A stretch of 64,000 bases of DNA. Source: Dipteris shenzhenensis (taxonomy: Eukaryota > Polypodiophyta > Polypodiopsida > Gleicheniales). Every line of letters begins with the position of its first letter. Positions within the stretch are counted from its first letter, which is position 1. The notes under the pieces are model-generated. The model did no database searches and had not been told where the DNA came from. It worked only from the letters and a program-made list of their open reading frames with translations. Below are positions 23,643 to 36,430 of the stretch, piece by piece. Made by a program: the position numbers and the translations under genes. Location: NCBI GenBank assembly GCA_047967505.1, contig CM106538.1; one strand, written 5' to 3'.

Positions 23643-23818
23643 TGATGATCTTGTTGAAATGATTGATTATTAATAACTATTAAGTATAGATGTTGAGATT
23701 ATTATATACAATGATAGTTGGCATATACATTGATGATTTTGTTAAAATGATTGATTATTAATAACTATTAAGTATAGATGTTGAGATTATAATATACAAT
23801 GATAGTTGGCATATACAT
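23643..23818. repeat. Perfect-length tandem duplication, 88-bp unit
   Basis: Copies 23643-23730 and 23731-23818 have identical length and differ at only three positions that I can see. This indicates a recent duplication in non-coding DNA. Confidence 0.93.
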
Positions 23819-24539
23819 GATGCCCATGATAAGATGAAGCTCTTATAAAACAAAGATAGAACCAAAACTTTTAAAATATGTACAATTTTGACACTCTAAC
23901 ATCATAAATGGCTAAGTAGTCCTCGGTAAGAGCTTACATTTGCCTTTGAAAGCCCTCTCAAAGCTTTTCTCTTTAGCTTCAATTGCACCCTCCAATTTCA
24001 GACTACTAAATTTGGGGGTAACAATGATATCTGCTTCTAAGATGAACCATTGAATATGGTTAAGTGCTAAAGTTTCGTTATTATCTCAGTTATATTTGGT
24101 CTTTTGGATGTTTGACCATTGGAAGTGATCTGAGACATTTTTTAGTCTCATCTTTGGAGCACTATTCTGCAGTTTGACAGTTTTGGTAAATGCTCATAAT
24201 GCATTTATGATTTGAATATGCTTGAATGCTATTTTTTAAAGCAATAGACATTGTATTTCCTTTATGCTAAGAGTTTGGGGTATCTAACTATCTCTCCAAG
24301 CAATTATACTTGTGGAGGAGAAGACAATGTCACATTATTGGTAAGACCTTCCCAATATGCCTTCATCATATTGTTCCTCTAACATTGATTATGTATCTTA
24401 GAGGAAAGCATTCCAAAAGAAGCCTAGAATGAGTTAAAGCCCTATAATGGTGAATATTTCATCAAGATGAACACCAAGAAAAAATATGTGCCTTCTGTGG
24501 AGTACTCATTCACACTATGGAGTATTGCCACCTAAAAAG
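23819..24539. other. Intergenic, no recognised genes
   Basis: AT-rich flank of the GC-richer LINE block; no coding or repeat structure that I can support. Confidence 0.45.
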
Positions 24540-26420
24540 GTTTTCTCTACAGCTACTTTCCAAGAGACAAGCCTAAGAAACAGTTGAGATGCTTGGTGTG
24601 TAACTCCTTTGGGCAAGATGAGATGGCACTCGCAACCCCTGATACTACCACAGGCACAGGGAGGCCTGGGTATTATAGATTCAGAGATGCAGAGCAGAGC
24701 CTTGTTGGGCAAGTTGATAGTCAGGGATCTCACTCCAGGCATGGAGCCCTAGAAACTTCAAAGTCCTACAGTGTAGTCTCTTGAGGAACACCCCCTACAT
24801 AGGTGGTCACTGGTGGCAGTTGTTCCACAGGTGGATCTTTTCGGAGGCTCCTCTCATGGGGAAGGGCTCACCCCTGATGAGGAGTCTCTTGAGGGTCTAG
24901 CAATAGATATTAGGAGGTCAGCCCCTAGTACGCAAAGGAGTTTGCATGCCAGCCGCTTATTTGGCACCCGAGGTCAAAGACCAGGATGGTTTGATGCTAG
25001 GGCAGTGACTACACATTGGCTGGGCACAGTGGGACAGTGGCCCAGCTCACTCCCTACAGACATGGTCTAGACTCCCAACCAAGGCAGAGGTATGATTGGA
25101 GGTCCTTTCTCATCTGAGCGGGGTCTTGGCTAGAGGATGGTGAAGATAGAGGCAACTATTCCAGACTCTTGGAGGGAGGGACTGCAGGTTTTCACTCTGG
25201 CACATTGACTAGGACAGTTCTCTAGGACGGGTGTACCTTTGAGGATTCAGCTGTGCCCACAATTGCCAGTCCCCATGAGCATGCGGTTCTATGATGTGGG
25301 ACCAATCAAACTACTACACCCCTGGACCACAGGGGATCAGGAGATGGATGGGGTGTTAGGCCAGGTGGGTTGGCAGAGGGTCAGAGTAGTGGGACGTTTG
25401 GGCAAGGAGTGGTCGATCGACCCTTCTTGCATCACAGACCTAGATGCCCCCTGCTGGAGACTATGGTTATGGGAGGGATCCCTCTCATCGAGATACAGTG
25501 GGACCTTAGAGAGTGGTTATGGCCAGTCAGAGCAGGTCTCTCAGAGAGAGTGGAGGAGGTGCCTTTCTTCTTGTACACCATGCAAATAGGATGTCACATC
25601 CAGATGGACACAATGGCCTAGACCCCTTTACGGGAGAGACACTGGAGTGCGTAGCTAGTCCCCAAGGAGGTTAGATCCAGATTTTGGGCCCACCTGTGGT
25701 CTAGCCTACGTCCACAAAAGATATCATATTTCTTCTGGATGGTCACACACGGTGGTCTCCCAGTGGGCCCATGGCTTGAGCAGATGCGAGTGGATGGCAG
25801 CTGCCATAGATGTACAGTTGAAGCTATGGAGACTATTCCTCACTGTTTATGGAGCTGCCCATCACGTCAGAGGATCTAGCTTGGAGCGCTTCGGATTGTG
25901 GCACAGCTTCAAAGCATGTAGAGAAATTTCACGTGGGGTATGGCAGCTCGCCTTACAGAGGGGGGCCATGCCTTCTCCATAGACACGGTCTCACCAGCTT
26001 ACCGGATACAGGGTCAGAGAATTTACAGCATTGAGCTTCACTTAGCTACTCCCCCCCCTTTTCACCATCCCCCTCAGTCAAGAGGGGATAGTGTCTGGGA
26101 GACATTGGCCAGCATCACAACCTGGAACATTTGGGTGGCCCGTTGTAGCCAGGTCATGGGCCAGCATCATGTTCCTCCGACAGCTATCCTGGTTGCCATT
26201 TGGTAGAATATCATTTATACGTTGCGATCCATTTGGGAGCGTGGCATTCCAGGTTCTCGAGCTACCAATGATAGGCGGGCACGTTTCTGCAAGGCTTAGC
26301 CTGCAAGTGTATTTTATGATCTCACGCCATGAGGGATTCGCTGGCTGTATAGTCCACCACCATGGTTGTTAGCACCTGTTACAGAGAATCCCTAGGTAGT
26401 GAGTTGGGATCTCTGGCAAC
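24540..26420 (+). mobile_element. LINE (L1-type) 3' remnant in a GC-richer island
   Basis: Base composition changes sharply to GC-rich here and back at about 26420. The right half encodes the C-terminal part of a plant LINE polymerase (see the next entry). The left half (24540-25300) has no domain that I recognise and is read as degenerate upstream LINE sequence by composition only. No poly-A tail or target-site duplication was identified. Confidence 0.6.
25307..26299 (+). pseudogene. LINE polymerase C-terminus with zf-RVT zinc domain
   Basis: One frame (codons at positions 2 modulo 3) stays open from about 25307 to TAG 26297 except for five internal TAG codons at 25619, 25652, 25877, 25919 and 26204. 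There is no TAA or TGA and no frameshift. The reading includes RFWAHLWSSLRPQKISYFFW, then GGLPVGPWL and C-H-R-C, ETIPHCLWSCPSS, the zf-RVT domain that follows reverse transcriptase in plant L1 elements, and then a conserved tail (TTWNIWVARC ... RRARFCKA). The RT palm itself was not found intact to the left. The part is a separate copy from the minus-strand zf-RVT scrap at 6785-7285. Confidence 0.82.
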
Positions 26421-26569
26421 AGGTGAGTTTTCTTTCAGCCTGTTTTGTTTTTGGCCATGATTGGCACCTTTTCAATTTTGCCAATTTATATGGTTGGATT
26501 TTAAGCAATAATAGAAGTTCCTTTTCTCTGTTAAAAAAAGGTAAGTCGAGCCTTGGTATCCCAATCTTT

Positions 26570-26806
26570 CTATTTCTTTGTGAGCTCTAGTTGCTGATCT
26601 GTTGTAAGAGGAGTTGCCGAAGTCGGCTCGAGTCTCTTTTCATCTTCTATGACTATGTCCCACAAGTTCATCAGCTGAAAAATGTTCAGAATTTTGAACT
26701 TCCAATTTCCATAGTTGTTATCATCAAGTTTGCTACTCTTATCAAGAAATATGACATCATCATGTGTTTTTGCCATGGTGCACCAAAAATCAAATCTTGT
26801 ATACAA
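26570..26806 (-). pseudogene. Ty1/copia-type gag N-terminus
   Basis: The minus-strand reading contains SSKLDDNNYGNWKFKI and LMNLWDIVIEDEKR, the conserved start of copia gag (the UBN2/DUF4219-type region: L-x-G/D-x-NY-x-x-W ... LW-x-x-V). It ends in a stop after about 78 residues, where capsid sequence should continue. A minus-strand primer-binding site lies about 2 kb upstream at 28778, but the intervening sequence is unrecognisable, so joint origin is uncertain. Confidence 0.7.
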
Positions 26807-28766
26807 ATAGAATCCAAGTGCCGGTAGCCAGAGGCTTTACAAGCTTTGTAGAAGTGGTGCAAAAACCGAATGCCAAAATAGTCAACTAGTGACTTTACAA
26901 TGTGACATGTGTGTGCAAAGGTGCAATTGTCATGAATCAAGGACCCAAACTACCAAGTGACTAAACAAGAGTGAATCTACCCTCTATCAAAGAATGGAAC
27001 AGGTGTCAATATGTGTGAGATGAATGCCGATGATAGGTTCTGTAGGGACTAACACCATTCAGGAACTAATCGGGAATTTTTGGGTAGGGCTTCAAATTGG
27101 ATTTTGTGGATTATCTTCTCTAAGGTAGCTAGTCTTATAACTAGTCTACATGTCGAATGATATGAAAAAGTAGCAAAATAGATTTTAATTTTATTAGGTT
27201 TATGTTGGGTTCGGAGAGGATGGGTGCTGATGAAGAGGTTTCTATGGATACTGCAAACTAAAAGTCCCAAATGTCAAAACTAATGTGACAAATGCATAGA
27301 ATGCAAGCTGGCAAGCGATTTTGGTTTTTGGAGCTTCTCCAAATTCTACTTGCATCAAAAGATAGAGCTCATGGAAGAATATGACCTCAAGGGTGCTAAA
27401 AAAATGCATTGATGACATGGCCTGTGTGTGCACATAGTGTGCCTATGAAGCACAAATGCTGAGGTGGCACTATGGGCTGGTACTACCATGTGTCAAGTGA
27501 GGTGGTAGCATAGTGATGACATGGCACTGCCACATGGGTAGTAAGGATAGGATGGCCACATGGGCTTGACCTTAACTAGGGTGAATTAGGGTGAACTACC
27601 CCTAACAAAGGGTTAACTAACCCTGACCAAGGGTGAACTAACCTTAGTTCTTATCTGCATGTGTCAAGTAAGCAAGGTGGCTAAGGTTCGTCACCTTACG
27701 CTTCATGAAGGAGCAAGGTGAGGTGACAAATACGATGCTTGAGAGCGGCAGAGAGGTGAAGCACGAGTCAAAGGAGCTTGGGTAGTGGTGGAGGCAGGTG
27801 TTTAGTGTTTCGGAGGTTGTTCATTGCTGGTTGAAAGTACAATGGAGTAGAGTCCAACCAAGTTGTCAATGGAGTAGAGTCCAGCCGAGTCGATGTAGAG
27901 GTAGCCACTACTTTTGCAAGGCAATTCTAGAGAGTCATGGTGCTATGGTACAGCGGAGAGGACGAGGTCATTACAATTGCTATGCTATAGTTGGAGACGG
28001 TGGCTTAAGGGGTGTTGAAGTGGTGCTATGGCAGCAGACGTTGTTTTACATGGAGGCTAGCCAGCTATTGAAGGTAGCTGCTACTACCCATTGTGAGTAG
28101 TCCATTAGCTAGTTGATGGAGCTCAATGTAGATAGAGCTTCTTAGAGATTGAGGCTACTATCATTGTGGACGGTGTTGGGAAATGGAGACGAGGAGCCCA
28201 TCTGTGGATTGTTGATGGTGAGGTGTCACAATAGAGCCGAGCATATGGCAGGGCATTATAGGTGCCTTCGAGCCATGGAGGATTGCTGAGTCTCATCCTT
28301 GGTCATTGTTGAGATAGCATAACCTCCAGCTTGCATGCAGATTGTTTAGCCAATGAAGTTGTGGTAGGTAGAAGCCTCTCTTGAAGTTTCACAAGGAGCA
28401 GTGCGAGATTCACAAACCAAGAACCAGGTGTCTTATGTCGAATAAGAAAAGGCAAGGTAGGACCATGGCTATTTCTAAGAGATTGGAGGTTCTCCAGAAC
28501 CTTACACAGAAGTTTATGTGAATCATTCAAAGAATCTCACAATAGAACTCAAGGAAAGAATACTAAAATTTCTCAAAGAGAAAGGAAGAAGAGCAGAATG
28601 AATACTCTCCAAAAAACCTTCAAGGAAGTAACTCTTTCACCATGAAGAACTCTCTCTCAAAAAAGATCTCTCACAATCTCTCAAACTCACAAAGTGAACA
28701 TGGAGGATGCCTCACATTCAGAGGGCTTATTGCTTGACAACATGCAAGGGATTTGGAGCACCATTG
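26807..28766. other. Unresolved stretch between copia gag and a minus-strand primer site
   Basis: No domain recognised. 27560-27660 holds short inverted and direct repeats of a GGTGAACTA/GGGTTAACTAACCCT type. 27400-28300 is GC-richer and full of GGTGG-type phrases. If the gag at 26570 and the primer site at 28778 belong to one element, this would be its leader, about 2 kb long. Confidence 0.4.
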
Positions 28767-28778
28767 GCTTTGATACCA
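28767..28778 (-). other. Primer-binding site for initiator Met-tRNA, minus strand
   Basis: On the minus strand this reads TGGTATCAAAGC, one base from the canonical TGGTATCAGAGC complementary to plant initiator Met-tRNA. The adjoining bases to the right end in CA on the minus strand (LTR edge at 28779), as expected for the 3' edge of a 5' LTR. A GA/CT microsatellite lies within the last part of that LTR. Confidence 0.65.
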
Positions 28779-28787
28779 TGATAAAAT

Positions 28788-28853
<66 letters not shown>
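28788..28853. repeat. (GA)n microsatellite inside a putative minus-strand LTR
   Basis: A GA run of about 33 units with one AA interruption near 28814. The LTR-like DNA continues to the right to at least about 29000; its outer end could not be fixed. Confidence 0.9.
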
Positions 28854-28856
<3 letters not shown>

Positions 28857-29879
28857 TGCACAAGATAGGATAATTGTACAGTAATTGTATTCCAAGGAAA
28901 ATAGGAATATACATGGACCCCTTATGGTTAGGGATAGGGCTTGTCCCATAGATCTTATGGTTCAATTTACACACACCATTCTCAATAGCATCGGTCCCTC
29001 CCTGGGTCAACAAATGCTTGTAGTAACATTGGACATGATATTCTCTTTCTTGACTACATATTATTTATTCACCAAGAATGCTTGTACTAATGGTAATATT
29101 TGGTGTCCCATTCATTAACTCAAGGTTAGCCTCTAAGTCCCTCATTTGTGTGCAAGATAGATCATTATAGAGTAGTCATTGAAAGGTTGTGTGCAGGATG
29201 GATGATTCTACTACAACTGCGGCAGAATTTGAAGTCATACTTAACAATGTCATCCCCTTATCCTAGGCATTGAATGCATCTTTGATAAGTGAAGAGAAGT
29301 TGTGCACGTTTCTATGAAAATACTTTGAACAGAGTATGCAACATTTGACATTGACAACTATGCAACATTTCAAACAAGTGACCAAAAACCTTGACTTGAG
29401 TGCAAGGCATACAATTTGACCAAGATTATATGACATCTAGACATGAAACAGGTTAAGAATGAGATAAAATTTCCAAAGGAGTCAATATGAATGGCAATTA
29501 TAGACAACATGAAGACATCACTGGGTATTGTCAAAGAAGTGCAAAGTGCTACAAAGAGAGTAGTGTCCCATATGATTGCCAATAAATCAGTGGGGCAAAA
29601 CAATTCATTGATAGCAAATTGGCTAAATTCCTTAGTATTCAACCATGCAATTTAAGTCATCATAGAGTGAGCGAATTTCAAATGGGCTGATGGAAGTCGG
29701 AGGTGCATGCACGGTTGCTTGAGTTCTAAATTTGTTCAATGTGTCATCGATGGGTGTTTCCAAACAAGAAGGATGTTTGCAAGTGGAGTATTACCCCAAA
29801 ATGTATGCACAACATCCCACTTACTTGGAGTTTATAGAGGCACATCAACCTTCTTTTGTGAAGGTGCATCATGATGCGA
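28854..29879. other. Putative LTR remainder and unassigned DNA
   Basis: The left part probably belongs to the minus-strand LTR ending at 28779. The rest has no recognisable coding or repeat structure. Confidence 0.4.
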
Positions 29880-30555
29880 GTAGTAGCACTGTTTTTAGTA
29901 CTATAACACTCTCCCATGCTAAGTATCACTCTCAGATGTTAAGTATCATTGTTTTATGCTAGTACCACTACTTAGTACTATTTAATACATATGATGAGTC
30001 CTAGTACTATTAGTATTGTTCAGTACACAATTGCCATTTGCTAGATACCACTCTCAAATGCTAAGTGTGATTGTCATATGCTAGTACTATTTAGTATTAT
30101 TTGATACTCTTCAGGCACCATTGTCATATGCTCTCAAATGCTACATACCACTATCACATGCTATTTAGTACTACTTGGCACTATTTAGGTACAACTGACA
30201 TATTCTCTCAAATGCTAAGTATTACTATCATATGATATTTAGTACCATCTAGTACTATTTAGGTACTACTACCATATTCTCTGAGATACTGAGTAACTTT
30301 GTCATTATGATACTTAGTCCTACTTAGTACTATTTAGGTACTACTATCATACTCTCTGATGCTAAGTACCACTATCATATGTAGTTAGTACTCTTTAGTA
30401 CTATTTAGGTACTACTGTGGTACTCTCAGATGCTAAGTACCACTACCATATGCTGCTTAGTACTATTTAGGTACTACTATCATACTCTTAGAACTACTTT
30501 TTACTATTTAGGTACTATTGTCATAGTCTTTCAGGTGCTAAAAGTACCACTATCA
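29880..30555. repeat. Degenerate minisatellite, 70-75-bp unit
   Basis: The phrase TATTTAGGTAC recurs at 30182 (TATTTAGGTAC), 30256, 30331, 30402, 30464 and 30505, giving spacings of 74, 75, 71, 62 and 41 bp. Each unit also has AGTACCACTATCATATG and CTCTCA(A/G)ATGCTAAGTA blocks. Older, more diverged units reach left to about 29880. The units are rich in the palindromes AGTACT and GTAC. No coding potential. Confidence 0.88.
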
Positions 30556-33500
30556 TATATAAGGCATTTGGTTATGGTGCACATTGGAATTTAATGAAAT
30601 CCTAAATATTTCCCAAGATAAGAATACCACATTTAATATAACAAGATCACTATGAAAAGAGGAACTTCAAAGAAAATTTTTGTCTCCAAACTCTAATGGG
30701 TGATATCTATAATTTAATGAAATGCCAATCCAATCCAAGTGATTTTGTTGCTAAATAGTTGTGTGGTGTCACTTCTAAATATGCATCTTATAGCCTTTTT
30801 AACATACTAAATAGCTACTCTCAGTAGAACTAAATAATTGCTACATGTTACTTCTAAATATCCATCAGTAGTAGTACTAAATATCTACTAGGTTTTATAA
30901 CTAGGCAGAGCTTTGTAGATCTATACGTTGAAGAAGTATCACTCCTCTATTGATTTGTTAAGCAGTGCAATAGAATATGCTAAGCTATAAGAAACATGAA
31001 CATAGGAGGAAAATGAGGGAGAATATCTATGCCATGTGCACACTACAAGTGGTCACAATCAAGCCTAGTGAGGGTAACACTATCACATATGGAGATATCA
31101 AAAGTATGACTCATTTGATGAGGATGAGGATGATGATGAGTCATGAGTCATGACTTTGAGTCATGTTTAAACTTTCCAACAATTATGTGATTGGTGAGTC
31201 ATACATTGTCACTTGTAATGTGCTCAAACTCTATATATGTTTATTTTTATAACTCATGACTCATCATTTTCTTGGGAACTTTGAACTTTGAAAGTTGAAG
31301 CATATGTCTATTTTTCTCAACTTCAAGTTTCATTAAAGGTCTAACTTTTAATAGATGCATATAAGGTATAGTACTTTAATGTAATGTATTTACATTAGAT
31401 ACTTATAAGTTATATATATATATTTATAAGTTCTCCATCTACCAATAGAAAGCCTCTCCTAGAAAACACATCATTTCCCATTTTATGTGGCTTCTTTCCC
31501 TTCAATGCATCTTTTATAAAACATTAACTTTGGAGAAAGGAGCTCTTGCTTCTCTGAGTGACCCTTTTAAGTCGTTTAGCAATGTCTTCACATGAAGAGA
31601 GTCTAGAATTGGCAATCTGTTGTGAAAGATTTGGGATTCCCCAATCTATCTTGATAATTGAACTTTCTCTTCCATTTTTCTTTTCCCAATCATGACAGCA
31701 GAGTACTTAGGCCATTGCAATTCTATACCAAACAAAATTTCCTTTTGTGGGCATTCCACTTGAGAAAAGTGAAATAGGATAGAATATGTAGACATTATGC
31801 TATCCATGCTTAAATTATTCCCATAAATTATACCCATGTCCATTTTCATTAGTTAAATAAATATCTCTCTCTTCTTTTCATATAGATGCCATACTATCAA
31901 CGTGAGCATCAACAATTCACATTCTTTCATCTACCTCTACCTTTATTTCTTCATAAGAAATCACTTCCATAGTTCATGTGTTATTTTTACTCACAACACC
32001 CAATTCCTTCTCCACATTTGCAACCAAAAGTTTTTGCATTGATAAATTAAAAAAATGAACTTCCACCATAACCAAGAGAATGTAAAAAAGAAACAAATGA
32101 CACATCAAAAAAATAATTCATGGTGGTGGGAACCCAACCATACAAGAAGGTCTTTATCTTGTCTTTATCCCAAGGATTGGACAAGTTTCATTGCCATTGC
32201 AATTGCCTAAAATATTTGAACCATTACAATCATTGTCTCATGCAATGATCCCTACCTTTGGTGGTTGGAACCCAAACATACCCAAATGGTCTCTATGCTA
32301 AGGGTTGGGTGAGTTTTATTGATTGACAATGGCCATCAAGATAGAAGGAAGCATAGAGAAGGAATATTCACATCTTATGTATATTTTTTTCATGAGTTAT
32401 CTTAGTCCTCTCTTGGTTTTCCTTTGATTAATTCTTGATACACGGTGTTTATAAAGCTAGGAGGAAGCAAGAAGAAGGAATTCCCACATGCTTTGTATGT
32501 GCATAGTGAAGGCTTGTGATTCTAAACTTCAGTTAGTCTTGACAAATGCTATCCATGAAGATAGAGGGAAGCATAGAGATGTTCTATGTATATTTGGTTT
32601 GTAAGTTCTCCTAGCATTCTCTTGGTGTGCACTTTTAATCTTGAGTGACAATGTCCATCAATGTGAAGGGGAGAAGACCAAGAAATGACCACATGTTATG
32701 TGTGTGCTTAATGAAGTCTTGTCTTTCAATTCATGTCTACTTCATTCAATTTTGATGGGCATTGTTTGTCCATGTAGAGGAAAGCATGGAGATGGAATCC
32801 TCTCATGTATGTATATTGGTCTTGTTAGCTTACCCTTCTCTTGGTGTGCACTTTATTCTCTCTTAATAGATGGTGTCTATCAAGAAGAAGGGAAGCAAGA
32901 ATTCTGCAATGACATGCATAAGGAAGTTTATTGGGACCACTTGTATGGAAAAGAATGCCTTCAAGTCCACATTTTAGAGGTTGAGGGGCCTAGGATTCAT
33001 GATGGATTTGAGGAATTTAACAAATATCAAAGGTATATGCATGTCTTCAAGGCTTACTCTCACTTTCTTAGTCCCATAAAAATTATTGGATATGTTGAAA
33101 AGATGCTCGAGTTTGTATAGTCCAATAATTGTTTAGTGTATAGGTATGTTATGAGGGAGCTCTTAACCCCTGACCACTAGAGCCTCTTTTCTCACCTTCA
33201 ATGTAGGAAGATTCATTTTCCTTTAACTTAGAAGAATGAGCTACTTTGATAGGTGATGTTGTCATATCCTCCAAATGTTCCTTAAAACCACTCTTTGAAG
33301 ATGATATGCCCATCTCTTCTATGAACTACTCAACCTCCACAATTTGATTGGATAAGTGGAAAATAAAATCTTGTAAATACAATGAATGGTATTCAATCCC
33401 TCTTGGTTCTAAAAATAAAATCACATGTGTTGATAAAATAAAAAAGTATACATGGATAGTAGCTAACCTTCCATTTCTCTTTGATTTTATTGAGTCGTTT

Positions 33501-33902
33501 TGCTATAAAAGGAGGAGTAATGGCTTTGAAAGAAAATAGGTTTTCATTACAACACAAATAAGAGACTTCTTATTGTTGTCACCCCAAGCATTTCAACTTC
33601 CCCAACCTTTTCTGCCTTTTTGAAATATCTCTAATCTTGATAATTGGTTTAAAAGCCAATGGTCTATTTGGAAGCATCATGACATCTCCTTTGTTTCTTG
33701 GTTAACTTTGATGGTCCTTTTTGGATCTTTGACATTTTGGCTACATTAAAGCTTCACAAAATTTTTGAGAAATTGTTATATTTTATGCAATTTTTGTATT
33801 CCAAGGCTATCGCTTTTCCTGCTCCTTTAAGGTACTTGACAAGCTTATGATGTAGGATTCTTTTAGCAAAACATGATGGCAGCACAGAGTTATACACACA
33901 GA

Positions 33903-33942
<40 letters not shown>

Positions 33943-36228
33943 CATGCATGCACGCACACACACACACACACACCTAGACTATGACCGACTTACACTTATA
34001 AATGATTCCCCCATTTTCCCTTTTAGATTTCTCTCCCCCTCCTAATTATTGATTGGTGATGTTCAAAAGAAACCCCTCCTTTTCCCCTAGTGTTTTTCTC
34101 CAATAAATTTTGTTGGTTAACGTTCTCCCATTCTTCCACTAATTTTGGCCCATGGATGTTGTAATGTTATTTTGGTGGCATCCTTTAATTTAATGATTAT
34201 ATTCTAACATGTGGTAATAATTATATTCTAATATATTGTAATAGTTAGATGTGATCTTTCTTCTATTCAACTTATGAGATTGAAAGAACATTATTAATCA
34301 TAAGGTCTTAAATGATTATTAGCGTTCTAGAAGGGTAAGGTATCTTTTTGAAGAGGTGCATGTAATTATAAGTTGGATGGGAATGGAAGGTAAGGTGTGG
34401 CATGCCCTATGTTGGATCTCTTGGCTTAGCTCTCCTTTCAACCTCCTACTCATACTTTTCTCCACACTTTAGCATCTTCAGCTATGCAGTCAAGAACTTT
34501 CGTGATGCACCTTCCCTCTTTCTTCTATCAATTTCCTCCTACCTCCTCGTGAGCTCATTCATGGCACCTCTGCCCATCTCTATGCTCTAGCTTTTGCCTT
34601 GTTCTGGCTCTATCCTTTGCCTTCTTTCATGGCCAACCCATTGAGCTCTCCCGTTGTGTGTGGGCCTCTATATGCTTTAACTACAACCTCGTGGGTCTCT
34701 CCATGTCTCTTCTTGGTGTATCTAGCTCTAGGTTTATAATTTTCTTCTTGTTCTATACTTTAGGTATTGGCTCCCTCTATTATAACCTTCACATATAGGC
34801 TCCCTCTACCGCAACCATCCTATAGCTAGCTAGCTCCCTCTACTGTGATCTTCACTTCATTTTTTCTTCCACTTCCTTCTCATCTCCTAGATTTCATTGC
34901 ATGCTTGCTTGTCGCTTTGGCTAGGTCCTTGGTACTATCTTGCCAGGGCTCGAGCTCTTATAAACAAACTACTCAACTTGTTGGCCTCTTAGATTCTCTT
35001 TTGCTTCATGCTCATACCTTGTGGCATAATTTGACTGTCTTGCTATCCCTCCCTTCTCATTTTGCATTATGGTTTTTCGCAAGTCTCAGGTTTGCTGCAT
35101 GGATGCCTTCAGGATTGAATTCCCCTTGGCAGCCTTTCATAGCTCTTTGTCACCTCTCTTGATCACCCTTGTTAGTCGTTGGTCACGCTCTCCTACCACT
35201 CTTTTCCCTTGTTGGTCCTTCTAGCTCTTCATGGCCTAGCTCATGTTGGTAGTGCAGCTTTTATTTGCCTTTTCTTGCTTTTTAGAATGCATGGTTAGTT
35301 CCTAAGTCCATCTTACACTTTTCACACTTCTTGCCCTTGTGGTTCCCTTCACTTCCTCCCACCTTAGTTCTCATCTCTAGTGGTTTGGTTGTTTGTGCCA
35401 GCCCATCTCAGTTTTGTTCGTTCTCTCTACCCTTCGTTGACATAGTAATCTTATGTTACGTACATGATTTGAGGTAACGATAGCTATTCTATGACCTCTT
35501 GGGAACTTGGTTCCTTGCTTGTATGGGATTTTGGTGGCTTCTGAGTGCTATCAACGTCACCACATCACTGCGGATTGCTTCTTGATGACACTGCCTAGAG
35601 AAACCTCTCTTTGGCTTGGCAACACTTCTTTTTGATACCTTACTATTGCTTACCTATTATATGACCAGTCTGACAAGTCCATAGTATATAAAGTGAAGAC
35701 ACTATTACCCTTACCCCCGAGTTTTGAAATGGATTAATGACTCTAGGCTTAACTCTACAAGTGTGGACATAGATATAATTATGGCTTGACTTTTTACATT
35801 ACTTTTACCAGACATACTTCTTATCTCACGGCTCCTACTTCACCATCTTATGTCTCATCAAAGCAAGTCTCTCTTCAATGAGCATCTTGATCTTAGCATG
35901 GGTTCCCTACACTTTTTCTAGGCTTATTTTACTTATTATTATGTTTACTCTTATTTACTCATATATATATATATATAAACTTACATTTGTATATGCGATG
36001 TAACTTTGATTAATGTGATTGATTTCTTTAGTGGAAGAATAATTATGTTCTCTTTTTTACCAATTATTATGTGACCCTTTATATATACTTAATTTATGTG
36101 CTTAAATTTCACTATCTTTACTTAATTCCCTTTCATATAAATATATTTATTTATAAAGTGCGCTTGTACTGTTTTTTTATTGATTAAATTTCTTGCCTCG
36201 TTATGTGCTCTTGAATTAGTGCTTGAAA

Positions 36229-36229
<1 letters not shown>
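30556..36229. other. Long intergenic stretch without recognised genes
   Basis: AT-rich to about 34000, then pyrimidine-rich (34380-35500). The largest ORF (32698-33120, 140 codons) has no family resemblance that I can name and lies in sequence of the same composition as its flanks. A CT microsatellite (33904-33940) joined to a CA run (33955-33973) is the only clear repeat. Confidence 0.5.
33904..33973. repeat. (CT)n-(CA)n compound microsatellite
   Basis: A CT run of about 18 units, a short TGCATGCATGCACG bridge, then a CA run. Seen directly. Confidence 0.95.
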
Positions 36230-36293
<64 letters not shown>

Positions 36294-36301
36294 TATCTAT
36301 C

Positions 36302-36400
<99 letters not shown>

Positions 36401-36430
36401 TAGATATGTGTGTCTGTATGTGTATATACA

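Noticed and set aside
24813-25250. Plus-strand ORFs as a host gene
   Set aside because: No domain, no splice evidence, and the adjoining sequence in the same GC-rich block is LINE polymerase.
27560-27660. CCCTAA-like phrases suggesting an interstitial telomere
   Set aside because: They are irregular GGGTGAACTA/GGGTTAACTAACCCT units, not repeats of TTTAGGG or TTAGGG.
30182-30515. Regularly spaced repeats resembling a CRISPR array
   Set aside because: Spacers are as repetitive as the repeats, the units drift in length and the context is a plant nuclear genome; it is a minisatellite.
32698-33120. 140-codon ORF on the plus strand
   Set aside because: No recognisable domain, no splice or promoter support, same composition as the flanks; a chance ORF is the simpler reading.
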